In this document: positions 1 through 5,855 of the stretch, piece by piece | How positions within the stretch are numbered: position 1 is the first letter of the stretch | Layout: every line of letters begins with the position of its first letter | Assembly (NCBI GenBank): GCA_005879435.1 | Contig: VBKX01000355.1 | Coordinates: 12,810 to 19,082, forward strand | DNA: 6,273 nucleotides | Origin: Deltaproteobacteria bacterium | GTDB taxonomy: Bacteria > Desulfobacterota > Binatia > UBA9968 | Direction: 5' to 3' | Notes under the pieces: model-generated | Databases searched by the model: none | What the model was told of the DNA's origin: nothing | Seen by the model: only the letters and a program-made list of their open reading frames with translations | Made by a program: the position numbers and the translations under genes

Positions 1-43
1 TTAGAAATCTTGATTTCGTGCGTCTAATGAATTCAGTACAGAC

Positions 44-58
44 TCGAACTTAGTTCGC
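44..58 (+). other. Small hairpin in the 5' leader of the secreted-protein gene
   Basis: CGAAC (45-49) and GTTCG (53-57) are exact inverted repeats around a TTA loop. They sit about 10 nt before the SD of the gene starting at 82. The stem is only 5 bp and could be chance, or it could modestly affect translation or RNA stability. I see no clear promoter in 1-44. Confidence 0.2.
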
Positions 59-81
59 TTGGCGGCAAGGAGGAAACAAAC

Positions 82-501
82 ATGCGACCAGTCTTTTCCG
101 CTCTGACCATTTTCGCAATTATTCTCTCATTATCGGGCGAGCTTGGCGCCGGCCAGAGTCGAGCAACACTTCGTGTTAGCGGCGCTTCCGGCGGTTTGGT
201 TGCCAGTCGCGGACCAATACATAAGCACGGCAACCCGGCATATCTCATTTACCAAAACGGCTATTATTACCAACCTTACGCCTCGCCAGTCCTGGTGATT
301 TCGCCTTACGCCGGCTCTTATTACTTGCCACCCACGGTTGTGGTCGCGTCACCCTTTTTCTGCGTTTTACACAATGAGGGCTTCGTCAGCCGAGTCGGTC
401 TGCTCGATCATCTGTCCAGCAGCTTGCACCGGATCCCCCTGGAGATGGCTGCTTCGATGTGTCCCGACGGTTTGAGTAACTGTGTCTTTCCCTCCTACTG
501 A
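82..501 (+). CDS. Small secreted tyrosine-rich protein, function unknown
   Basis: This encodes a 139-residue protein I do not recognise. The start is well supported by a near-perfect SD (AAGGAGGA, 67-74) placed 7-8 nt before the ATG. Residues 1 to about 25 form a typical Sec signal peptide: MR, then a hydrophobic core (FSALTIFAIILSLSG), then a small-residue region (ELGAGQ) where cleavage is likely, so the product is probably exported. The mature part has a Tyr/Pro-rich stretch at about residues 54-84 (YLIYQNGYYYQPY, then SPYAGSYYLPP). A C-terminal section has three cysteines (FFCVLH and MCPDGLSNC) and ends in FPSY. Two of the cysteines could form a disulphide in the periplasm. It stands alone, with no partner gene close upstream in the window and a 139-nt gap to mgtE. 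A surface or envelope protein is a guess only; the coding call itself is good. Confidence 0.72.
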   Translation: MRPVFSALTIFAIILSLSGELGAGQSRATLRVSGASGGLVASRGPIHKHGNPAYLIYQNGYYYQPYASPVLVISPYAGSYYLPPTVVVASPFFCVLHNEGFVSRVGLLDHLSSSLHRIPLEMAASMCPDGLSNCVFPSY

Positions 502-556
502 AAATTTCTCGCCCCCTCCAATCGCTTCAGCCTGTTCGGTTCGCATCTAATTATTT

Positions 557-581
557 CAAGCGGTCACGGTTGCACTGCTTG
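557..581 (+). other. Hairpin upstream of mgtE
   Basis: CAAGCGGT (557-564) can pair with ACTGCTTG (574-581) around a 9-nt loop, giving 8 bp with one G-T pair. No T run follows, so it is not an intrinsic terminator. It lies about 60 nt before mgtE and might be an operator-like or leader structure. It does not match any Mg2+ riboswitch I know. No other structure or gene is apparent in 502-640. Confidence 0.2.
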
Positions 582-640
582 GTCGTTGTGTTAGCTATGG
601 GAAATTATTGTTTTACTGTGCCTATAGGCGCTGTAACTCT

Positions 641-1954
641 ATGGCGGACGTAAACTTCACACCCGCGGAACTCTACGAAGCCTGGCCGGTCCTTTCGCAG
701 GAAGAGCGAGTCGAAGGGTTCGAAGTCCTAAAACGTGATGACGCCGATGACTTCTTTTTGCAGTTAAGCGCGCGCGATCGCGCCGCCCTTTTACTCGCGT
801 TGCCATTCGGCGAGCGGCGCTTATGGATGAGGTTGCTCGCTCCGGATGACGCCGCCGACCTGATTCAAGAACTTCCCCCCGAAGAGCGTGAAAATGTGCT
901 TGCGCTTCTCGACGAGTCGACCCGGCGGGAAGTCAAGGGGCTTCTCGATTACGCCGAAGATGAAGCGGGTGGGTTGATGAACACGCGCTACTCCCGCCTG
1001 CGCGCCGATATGACCGTGGACGAGGCGATTAGCTATCTGCGCAAAGACGCACGCATGCGCGAGAAGACGGTTTACTACGTTTTTGTCGTTGACGCCGAGG
1101 AACATTTACATGGCGTGGTATCGTTCCGTGATCTTCTGGTCGCTCCAGGCGAAAAACTTGTCCGAGACGTGATGCGTGCGGACGTCATCTCGGCCCCGGA
1201 AGATTTGGACCAGGAGGCGCTGAGTAAACTCTTCATGCGCCATCATTTGCTCATGATGCCCGTCGTTGATGCCGAGGGGCGTATCAAGGGCGTGGTCAAC
1301 GTCAATGACATCGTCGACGTCGTTCAAGAAGAAGCAACCGAAGACATTCAAAAACTCGGCGGCGTGGAAACACTGGAAGGCCCGTACCTGCAGGTGCCGT
1401 TATTGCGGATGATCCGCAAACGCGCGGGTTGGTTGGCCGCTCTTTTTCTTGGAGAAATGCTGACGGCTACGGCGATGGGTCAATTCGAAGCGGAAATCGC
1501 TCGCGCCGTCGTGTTGGCCTTGTTTGTGCCGTTAATCATTAGCAGCGGCGGCAATTCGGGCTCGCAAGCCACGACGCTCGTAATCCGCGCCATGGCCTTG
1601 GGAGAGCTTCGACTGCGCGACTGGTGGCGGGTGATCCGGCGCGAATTGGTAACGGGTTTCGGGTTGGGCGCTATCCTCGCGAGCATTGGTCTCGCGCGTA
1701 TCCTTCTGTGGCAATTTTTGTTCGGTGCTTACGGGGAGCACTATTTTCTCGTCGCGCTCACCGTCGCTTTCAGCCTCGTCGGGGTGGTGTTATGGGGTTC
1801 GCTTGCCGGTTCGATATTGCCGTTCATCTTGCGCGGTCTGGGATTTGATCCGGCCAGCGCTTCCGCGCCGTTCGTGGCGACGCTCGTCGACGTGACTGGT
1901 TTGGTGATTTACTTTACCATCGCCGCTGCGGTGCTGAGCGGTACGTTGCTGTAG
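641..1954 (+). CDS. mgtE: MgtE-family magnesium channel/transporter
   Basis: This is an inner-membrane Mg2+ channel that the family gates by intracellular Mg2+. The 437-residue product has the full architecture. An acidic helical N domain spans about residues 1-110, with repeated APDDAADLIQELP-like segments. Two CBS domains follow at about 113-173 and 177-230 (VYYVFVVDAEEHLHGVVS; LLMMPVVDAEGRIKGVV). A connecting helix leads to a five-helix membrane domain at about 262-437. The membrane signature GGNSGSQATTLVIRAMALGE starts at residue 303. The last membrane helix carries TLVDVTG with Asp417, matching the position of the Mg2+-coordinating Asp of the Thermus protein. Length is normal for the family (about 450). 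I chose ATG 641 because family proteins start close to it; an in-frame TTG at 608 would add 11 unlike residues. The SD is weak (AGGCG, about 626-630). The gene appears monocistronic, with a terminator downstream. Confidence 0.95.
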   Translation: MADVNFTPAELYEAWPVLSQEERVEGFEVLKRDDADDFFLQLSARDRAALLLALPFGERRLWMRLLAPDDAADLIQELPPEERENVLALLDESTRREVKGLLDYAEDEAGGLMNTRYSRLRADMTVDEAISYLRKDARMREKTVYYVFVVDAEEHLHGVVSFRDLLVAPGEKLVRDVMRADVISAPEDLDQEALSKLFMRHHLLMMPVVDAEGRIKGVVNVNDIVDVVQEEATEDIQKLGGVETLEGPYLQVPLLRMIRKRAGWLAALFLGEMLTATAMGQFEAEIARAVVLALFVPLIISSGGNSGSQATTLVIRAMALGELRLRDWWRVIRRELVTGFGLGAILASIGLARILLWQFLFGAYGEHYFLVALTVAFSLVGVVLWGSLAGSILPFILRGLGFDPASASAPFVATLVDVTGLVIYFTIAAAVLSGTLL

Positions 1955-2021
1955 ATCGGGCGCAACGAGCGAATTCTCGGTGCTAACGTCTCGCCACAAG
2001 AACAATGACCCGCCTCATCGA

Positions 2022-2045
2022 CCGAGTTGACTCAACCGGCTTTTT
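2022..2045 (+). terminator. Intrinsic terminator after mgtE
   Basis: CCGAGTTG (2022-2029) pairs with CAACCGG (2033-2039) around loop ACT, giving 7 bp with one bulged A. It is followed by C and five T (2041-2045). It lies 68 nt after the mgtE stop and fits termination of a monocistronic mgtE transcript. Confidence 0.6.
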
Positions 2046-2057
2046 CGTTCCTTGTGA

Positions 2058-2085
2058 TTGGGGTATGATTCGAGAAGGTTAAAAT
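2058..2085 (+). promoter_or_regulatory. Weak candidate promoter for the FAD-oxidase gene
   Basis: TTGGGG (2058-2063) and TAAAAT (2080-2085) are separated by 16 bp. The -10 element matches consensus at 5 of 6 positions; the -35 only at TTG. Predicted transcription would start near 2091, leaving a leader of about 16 nt with no SD before ATG 2108. Placement just after the mgtE terminator supports it, but sequence support alone is modest. Confidence 0.28.
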
Positions 2086-2107
2086 ATTTACCGCGCCTTA
2101 CCCCTGT

Positions 2108-3426
2108 ATGACGAATGATGTTGTCAGCAAGCTCGCAACTGTAATTCCTCCGTCGCGGATTTCGACCGATCCTTCGTTGCTTGACGAACTTTCGTGGGAC
2201 GCGTTGAGCGAAGGGCGGATTCATCCGGGTCATTATCCCGAGCTCCATGCGCCGGTCTGTGCCGTAAGGCCGCGGTCGACGGACGAGGTCCGTCGTATTG
2301 TTCAATTCGCCAATGCAGAAAAAATTGCGCTGGTGCCGTTCGGTGGCGGTTCTGGTCTGATGGGTGGCGCGATGTCGATCCGACCCGGTGTGGCCGTCGA
2401 CCTGCGCGATCTGAATCAGATTCTTGACATCGACACGGAGGGATCTTCGGCGCGCGTGCAAGCCGGAGTCGTTCTGGAATCACTGGACACAAAGTTGAAC
2501 GGTGTCGGTTTTATTCTCGGGCATGATCCGTGGACGGTTCCCGTGGCCACTATCGGCGGCGCGATCTCGACTAACAGCGTGGGTTATCGCGCTGGAATTT
2601 ACGGTTCGATGGGCGAGCAGGTCATGGGTCTGGAAGCGGTGCTGCCAAACGGTGAAATCCTGCGAACGCGGCCGGTATCGAAACGATCGGCGGGGATCGA
2701 TTTGAATGCTCTGTTGATCGGCGGCGAAGGGTGTTTCGGTATTATCACCGAAGCGACCATTCGTATTTTTCCACGACCTCAAGCTCGGGTTTTCTGTGGT
2801 TTTCTCTTCGCTTCGTTTGAGCAGGGTTTCGCGGCGATCCAGAAAATGCTTCATGCGCGGGTCCGTCCGGCATTGCTCGATTTTGGCGACGACGAAGACA
2901 AGCATGATCCCGGTGCCATATTGTATTTGGTTTTCGAGGGCAACACGGAAATAATCGCAGCGGAATCGAATTTGGCGGTTGCGATCTGCTCTGGCGATGG
3001 CGGCCGGCCGCTTGGACGTGAGGAACCGGAACAGTTTTGGCTCGATCGCCGTGAGATCGCGCGCCGCTTCATGCACAACCGCCGCCAACGCAGAGAGCGC
3101 GGCCCGCGGCGCAGGAGGTGATCCGCCGTCACGGAGCACGCCTGCAAGAAAGCGGCTTATGGGTACAGCCAGAGCTTTTTTCCATGCGACTGGGCACCGA
3201 AGATGGCGCCATACCCGATGCTCAAGCGGCTTTGGAGGAAGCCATCGAGGAGCTGCTTCGTTTAGTGCAGAAAATGGGCGGCTCGATGGAGTACACCCAC
3301 GGTGTCGGGATCAAGCTGGCACCGCTCATGGCTGAAGAGCACGGCTATGGCCTGGAGGTGATGCGGCAGATCAAGAAGACTCTCGACCCCAACAACATTA
3401 TGAATCCTGGGAAGTTAGGGCTCTGA
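2108..3426 (+). pseudogene. FAD-linked oxidase (GlcD / alkyl-DHAP synthase type), split by deletion and frameshift
   Basis: The family oxidises 2-hydroxy acids or performs related flavin chemistry in the cytosol with a PCMH-type FAD fold; the substrate here cannot be told. The first part (2108 to about 3100) reads in one frame. It has the FAD pyrophosphate loop PFGGGSGLMGG (residues 77-87), then ATIGGAISTNSVGYRAGIYG (147-166) and GGEGCFGIITEATIRIF (205-221). This frame then runs into Arg-rich noise and a TGA ending at 3121. The C-terminal part continues in another frame from about 3106 (AAQEVIRRHGARLQESGLW), through MEYTHGVGIKLAPLMAEEHG, to the typical end DPNNIMNPGKLGL and TGA at 3426. From recalled relatives, about 20-25 residues including a core strand seem missing at the join. 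The break is therefore a deletion of non-multiple-of-three length, not a simple slip. Start ATG 2108 has no SD. A sequencing or assembly fault is an alternative to a true pseudogene. Confidence 0.85.
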
Positions 3427-3443
3427 CGGAAATCGCATTCCGT
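3426..3443 (+). terminator. Possible weak hairpin after the oxidase gene
   Basis: ACGGAA (3426-3431) and TTCCGT (3438-3443) form a 6-bp stem with a 6-nt loop directly at the stop codon. No T run follows, so intrinsic termination is doubtful; it might only protect an RNA 3' end. Confidence 0.25.
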
Positions 3444-3786
3444 TGGGGCCGATTCCTAAATAAATGGGCAGAGTGTTACTTGTACTAGCTAATTCTGAAA
3501 GTCTCTGTTTTCACATGCGGCGACCGAGTGTTGAATGATTTGTCCTTTGCCGCCCTTATTTGGGACACGGCTCGGTCAACAAAATCATCGCCTTACTACA
3601 GGCGGGGCCGATTCTGGTCAGAGGGCAGTGCTAATAATGGTAGCCGGCTCACTGAGCTGATATCATGGTTGGGCGATGTTATTCGCACCACAAACACTGT
3701 AACAGATCTTACATATCCATCTCAAAAGGCCTGTATTTTTGCGTGTGCGGGGGATCAAAAGGGCGGCCAAGGCGGCCTATTTGGCT
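3444..3786. other. Gene-poor stretch, nothing convincingly coding
   Basis: This 343-bp part of the gap between the oxidase and the zinc-ribbon gene is more AT-rich and has no recognisable gene. A 94-codon open frame (GTG 3528 to 3812) has no SD and no family resemblance. A short piece in another frame near 3541-3633 (GHGSVNKIIALLQAGPILVRG) looks faintly protein-like but ends quickly, so it could be a decayed gene. GGCGGCC occurs twice in tandem (3762-3768 and 3771-3777). GGGGCCGATTC occurs at 3445 and again at 3604. I see no RNA gene or complete mobile element. Confidence 0.4.
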
Positions 3787-3815
3787 TTGACAACGGCGCC
3801 AAATCCAGATAAATA
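3787..3815 (+). promoter_or_regulatory. Candidate sigma-70 promoter for leader RNA before the zinc-ribbon gene
   Basis: A perfect TTGACA (3787-3792) is followed after 17 bp by TAAATA (3810-3815), a weaker -10, in an AT-rich patch. The start point would be near 3821. The -35 lies inside the loop of a 7-bp inverted repeat (ATTTGGC 3779-3785, GCCAAAT 3798-3804) that could be an operator. The transcript would meet a strong terminator about 70-100 nt later. Confidence 0.45.
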
Positions 3816-3820
3816 ATTTG

Positions 3821-3921
3821 ATGAAGGTATTTGTCGGGAGTGAGCAGATTAAGACTAAAACAATTTATAGCCGCTAGAGTTCCATCACCAGAAATGCACC
3901 CAAACGGGTGCATTTTTTTTT
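3821..3921 (+). ncRNA. Candidate leader RNA (attenuator) or small RNA ending in a terminator
   Basis: The predicted transcript runs from near 3821 to the T run at 3921, about 100 nt. It fits no riboswitch class I can recognise. GGTATTT (3826-3832) can pair with AAAT plus ACC of the terminator's left arm (3892-3900, GC bulged), which would be an antiterminator. An 18-codon frame (ATG 3821 to TAG 3877, MKVFVGSEQIKTKTIYSR) would be almost leaderless if transcription starts here. Alternatives are an independent small RNA, or the tail of a longer upstream transcript. All of this is inferred from primary sequence. Confidence 0.35.
3892..3921 (+). terminator. Strong intrinsic terminator just upstream of the zinc-ribbon gene
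   Basis: AAATGCACCC (3892-3901) and GGGTGCATTT (3906-3915) form a perfect 10-bp stem with loop AAAC. The following T run covers 3913-3921 (nine T). It ends only 6 nt before the SD of the gene starting at 3941, leaving no room for a promoter in between. Expression of that gene therefore needs read-through or antitermination. Confidence 0.85.
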
Positions 3922-3940
3922 CTAATTGGAGGGTTCGAAG

Positions 3941-4654
3941 TTGCAAGCACAGATCGAAATTTTGGCCTCGCTGCAAACCGTTGACCGCGAGATAAGGGAA
4001 CAAACTGGCCGTAAGCAGAGACTCCTCGAAGATCTCCGGGTCACGGAACGGCAGATTCAGGCTAAAAAAGGCGAGATCGACGCCTTAAGCGCAGCCTGGT
4101 CTGAAAGGGAAAAATTGCGCGTCGAGAAAGACCGCGTGTTCCAAGACGAAGGTAAGAAGGCCATGGATAAGCGGATGCGTATGAGCCGCATCAAGAACGC
4201 CAAGGAGCTGCAGGCGCTGCAGCGTGAAATCGAGCTGATGAGACTAGGTAACGGTGAACTCGAGGAAGAGCTGATTAAGATCATGCAAGAAATCGATGCC
4301 ATCAGGGCTCAGATTCAAACAAAGGAATCGGAGATGGCGGCGATGCAGGAGGAGTGGCAAAAGAAACAAGATGAGCTACAGGTTGAAATTAACGGTATCG
4401 ATGCGGCCGTCTCCGAGGCCTCGACCCGTCGCCAGACCATTGCATCCCAAGTGACCGGAGACTTAATCTCCCGTTATGAGCTGATCTTTTCTCGGCGCGG
4501 CGGGACCGCCGTAGTGGAAGTTGCCGGGGGCATATGCCAAGGCTGTTACATGAACGTTCCACCGCAATTATGGAACGAAATCATCAGAAACGAAAAGGTC
4601 CATCTGTGCCCGAGCTGCCAGCGAATCCTTTTTGTCAAGCCGGCGACTGAGTAG
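3941..4654 (+). CDS. Coiled-coil protein with C-terminal C4-type zinc ribbon (zf-RING_7 / DUF164 family)
   Basis: The 237-residue protein has a long charged coiled coil over about residues 10-165, rich in Glu, Lys and Gln. A short beta-rich link (GGTAVVEVAGG) leads to a zinc ribbon with Cys199-x2-Cys202 and Cys223-x2-Cys226 (CQGC ... CPSC), ending RILFVKPATE. This is the complete architecture of the family to which Chlamydia CdsZ and Helicobacter HP0958 belong. Members are thought to bind nucleic acid or act as adaptors, but the biochemical role here is unknown. I chose the TTG at 3941 because GGAGGG (3928-3933) is an SD at a good distance from it; the in-frame TTG at 3926 lies on that SD and has none of its own. 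The gene is followed by a terminator and then RNase HI. A strong terminator directly upstream suggests regulated or low-level read-through expression. Confidence 0.92.
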   Translation: MQAQIEILASLQTVDREIREQTGRKQRLLEDLRVTERQIQAKKGEIDALSAAWSEREKLRVEKDRVFQDEGKKAMDKRMRMSRIKNAKELQALQREIELMRLGNGELEEELIKIMQEIDAIRAQIQTKESEMAAMQEEWQKKQDELQVEINGIDAAVSEASTRRQTIASQVTGDLISRYELIFSRRGGTAVVEVAGGICQGCYMNVPPQLWNEIIRNEKVHLCPSCQRILFVKPATE

Positions 4655-4666
4655 CGACAAGGGTTG

Positions 4667-4691
4667 TCTAGCGAAGCTAGAAATCTTTTTT
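4667..4691 (+). terminator. Probable intrinsic terminator after the zinc-ribbon gene
   Basis: TCTAGC (4667-4672) and GCTAGA (4676-4681) pair around loop GAA, followed by AATC and six T (4686-4691). The stem is short and the T run is displaced by 4 nt, so efficiency may be moderate. It lies 12 nt after the stop codon and would separate this gene from RNase HI. Confidence 0.55.
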
Positions 4692-4748
4692 CCTCCCTGG
4701 ATTTGTCTGCGCGCTTTCAAATAATAATACCGGTGCGTCTCGAAGTCA

Positions 4749-4760
4749 TGACGTACGTCA
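4749..4760. promoter_or_regulatory. 12-bp perfect palindrome in the gap before RNase HI
   Basis: TGACGTACGTCA is a perfect palindrome placed between the zinc-ribbon terminator and the RNase HI start. It could be the binding site of a dimeric regulator. A weak promoter-like pair (TTGTCT 4703-4708, TAATAC 4725-4730, 16 bp apart) lies just upstream, which would put the palindrome just after a start point. Function is inferred only from symmetry and position. Confidence 0.3.
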
Positions 4761-4830
4761 ATGCAAAATCTTCAGTTGTCCGCGGTTTCTTCGCGTCGAG
4801 ACGCTACAACGACCAGAGACTCATAGGATT

Positions 4831-5237
4831 ATGTCGGAATTCAAAGCGGAATGTCGATTGATGGTCGACGGCGCAGCACGCGGAAATTCGGGGGATGCCG
4901 GATTCGGCGCGGTCATCCCTCGATCAAAATAGCATCGTCGTAAAAGAATTGAGTCGTTATCTCGGTCGGGGGACCAACAATGTCGCTGAGTACCCAGGCT
5001 TACTGATTGGCCTCGAAGCGCTGCCGCAGCTCAAAAAAAACACTGTCGTGCAGAGCGATTCACAGCTCAGGTGCGGCAGCTAACGACGAGGACCGAGTCA
5101 AAGACGAAAAACTCAAAGAATTATTTCGCCGCGCCGTAAGTTTGTTGCGGCAATTCGATTCGTATCGTATTCTTCATGGGTCTCGCGAGAAAAACAAATT
5201 GGCTGACCGGTTGGCCAATCGGGGCATCAAGCAATGA
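4831..5237 (+). pseudogene. rnhA: Ribonuclease HI (rnhA-like), interrupted by several frameshifts
   Basis: RNase HI cuts RNA in RNA-DNA hybrids with two metal ions held by four acidic residues. All four are visible but spread over different frames. MVDGAARGNSGDAGFGAVI (first Asp, codon 4867-4869) reads from ATG 4831. After a +1 shift in CCTC (4918-4921) comes DQNSIVVKELSRYLGRGTNN and AEYPGLLIGLEAL (Glu 4988-4990) and QSDSQL (third Asp 5057-5059). VRQL (5071-5082) then reads in a further frame. The last part reads NDEDRVKDEKLKELFRR ... NKLADRLANRGIKQ (fourth Asp 5205-5207), ending TGA 5237. Joined, it would be a normal single-domain protein of about 135 residues. The start has no good SD. The stop lies 8 nt before rnpB. 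Sequencing error is a real alternative, because the residues that matter are preserved. Confidence 0.82.
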
Positions 5238-5240
5238 AAT
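5211..5240 (+). promoter_or_regulatory. Candidate rnpB promoter inside the end of rnhA
   Basis: TTGGCC (5211-5216) and TGAAAT (5235-5240) are 18 bp apart and each matches consensus at 4 of 6 positions. Transcription would start near 5246, exactly at the 5' strand of the RNase P RNA P1 helix. Processing from a longer rnhA transcript is the alternative. Confidence 0.35.
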
Positions 5241-5245
5241 GATTC

Positions 5246-5620
5246 GGGCTAAAGTGGATCAAGCGATCGCGCGTCGCGCTTACGTGCGAAGCGAGGAAAG
5301 TCCGGACTCCAAAGGACGAGGTGGCCGTTAACGACGGCTCCGAGTGATCGGGGGAAAGTACCACAGAAATGACACCGCCTGCCGCTCCTGCGGTCGGTAA
5401 GGTTGAAATGGCGAGGTAAGAGCTCACCGGTTCGCCAGTGATGGCGAACGCATGGCAAACCCCACCTGGAGCAAGGCCAAATAGGAGGGCTGGGTGGTCC
5501 GCCCATGGCCCTCGGGTAAGGTCGCTAGATCTCTTGAGTAATCAAGGGACAAGATGAATGATCGCTGTGGCCCATCGTATGGGTTACGACAGAATCCGGC
5601 TTACCGATCCACTTTAGCCC
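5246..5620 (+). ncRNA. rnpB: RNase P RNA, bacterial type A
   Basis: This is the catalytic RNA of RNase P, which removes 5' leaders from pre-tRNAs. The ends form a perfect 15-bp P1 helix (5246-5260 with 5606-5620). Conserved core elements are visible in order: GAGGAAAGTCCGGACTCC (5293-5310), ACAGAAA (5363-5369), GGTAAGAGCTCACCGG near 5413-5431, GGAGCAAGGCCAAATAGG near 5468-5485, a GGT (5496-5498) in the position of the tRNA CCA-binding loop, and the 3' core ACAGAATCCGGCTTAC (5589-5604). The 375-nt length is typical. It follows rnhA by 8 nt. No terminator is evident after it, so the 3' end is probably made by processing or lies further on. A protein remnant on the opposite strand overlaps its last 20 nt. 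Confidence 0.96.
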
Positions 5621-5847
5621 AAATTTGCAATCCAGCCGTCCAACCGTCATCCCATTCGAGTGCTTCGACATCTTTTCTAAGCGCTTTCGTCTGGTGGTTT
5701 CCAACGCCATTTGATTCTTGTTCGGGTCGCCTCGTAACGCGCCATTCCGACGTGCGACACCGACGCGCCAAACGGCCAGTCCTTCAACGCAAACATATAA
5801 TCGTTCATCGGAACGCCAACTGGGTAGATAACCTCACGAATTTTGTT
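5601..5847 (-). pseudogene. Frameshifted C-terminal remnant of an unidentified protein, antisense and overlapping rnpB
   Basis: On the minus strand three consecutive reading segments look clearly protein-like. Reading from high to low coordinates, segment one (about 5847-5731) gives NKIREVIYPVGVPMNDYMF, then ALKDWPFGASVSHVGMARYE. Segment two (5731-5684) gives GDPNKNQMALETTRRK. Segment three (5687-5601) gives KALRKDVEALEWDDGW then TAGLQIWAKVDR and a TAA stop at 5603-5601. Each join shares one base, so a single missing base in a short homopolymer (GGG to GG near 5731; AAAA to AAA near 5687) restores one frame of about 80 residues. G and C at third codon positions are common, as in real coding DNA. 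No start or SD is seen, and the mraZ promoter lies where more N-terminal sequence would be expected, so this looks like the 3' end of a lost gene. I do not recognise the family. Confidence 0.55.
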
Positions 5848-5855
5848 CTTTTTTG

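Noticed and set aside
608..640. Upstream TTG start for mgtE adding 11 residues
   Set aside because: The extra residues (MFYCAYRRCNS) do not look like the family and no SD precedes it; ATG 641 fits the usual N terminus.
821..1351. Minus-strand open frames inside mgtE
   Set aside because: They are opposite-strand shadows of a clear, full-length gene and show no protein family features.
2027..2049. TTGACT as a -35 promoter element after mgtE
   Set aside because: It lies within the terminator hairpin and no acceptable -10 element follows at 16-18 bp.
2015..3147. Long minus-strand open frames opposite the FAD oxidase
   Set aside because: Compositional shadows (Arg/Pro-rich, no motif) of the oxidase, whose own frames match the family well.
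3445..3614. GGGGCCGATTC direct repeats as target-site duplications of a small mobile element
   Set aside because: An 11-bp repeat is expected by chance in a window of this size, and no terminal inverted repeats or transposase sequence lies between them.
3528..3812. 94-codon open frame in the gap before the zinc-ribbon gene
   Set aside because: Starts with GTG, has no SD, no recognisable motif, and overlaps the best promoter for the leader RNA.
3926..3940. Upstream TTG start for the zinc-ribbon protein
   Set aside because: The codon lies on the SD that serves TTG 3941 and has no SD of its own; only a terminator T run precedes it.
4664..4861. 65-codon open frame between the zinc-ribbon gene and RNase HI
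   Set aside because: It runs through a terminator hairpin and into RNase HI sequence, with no SD or protein-like character.
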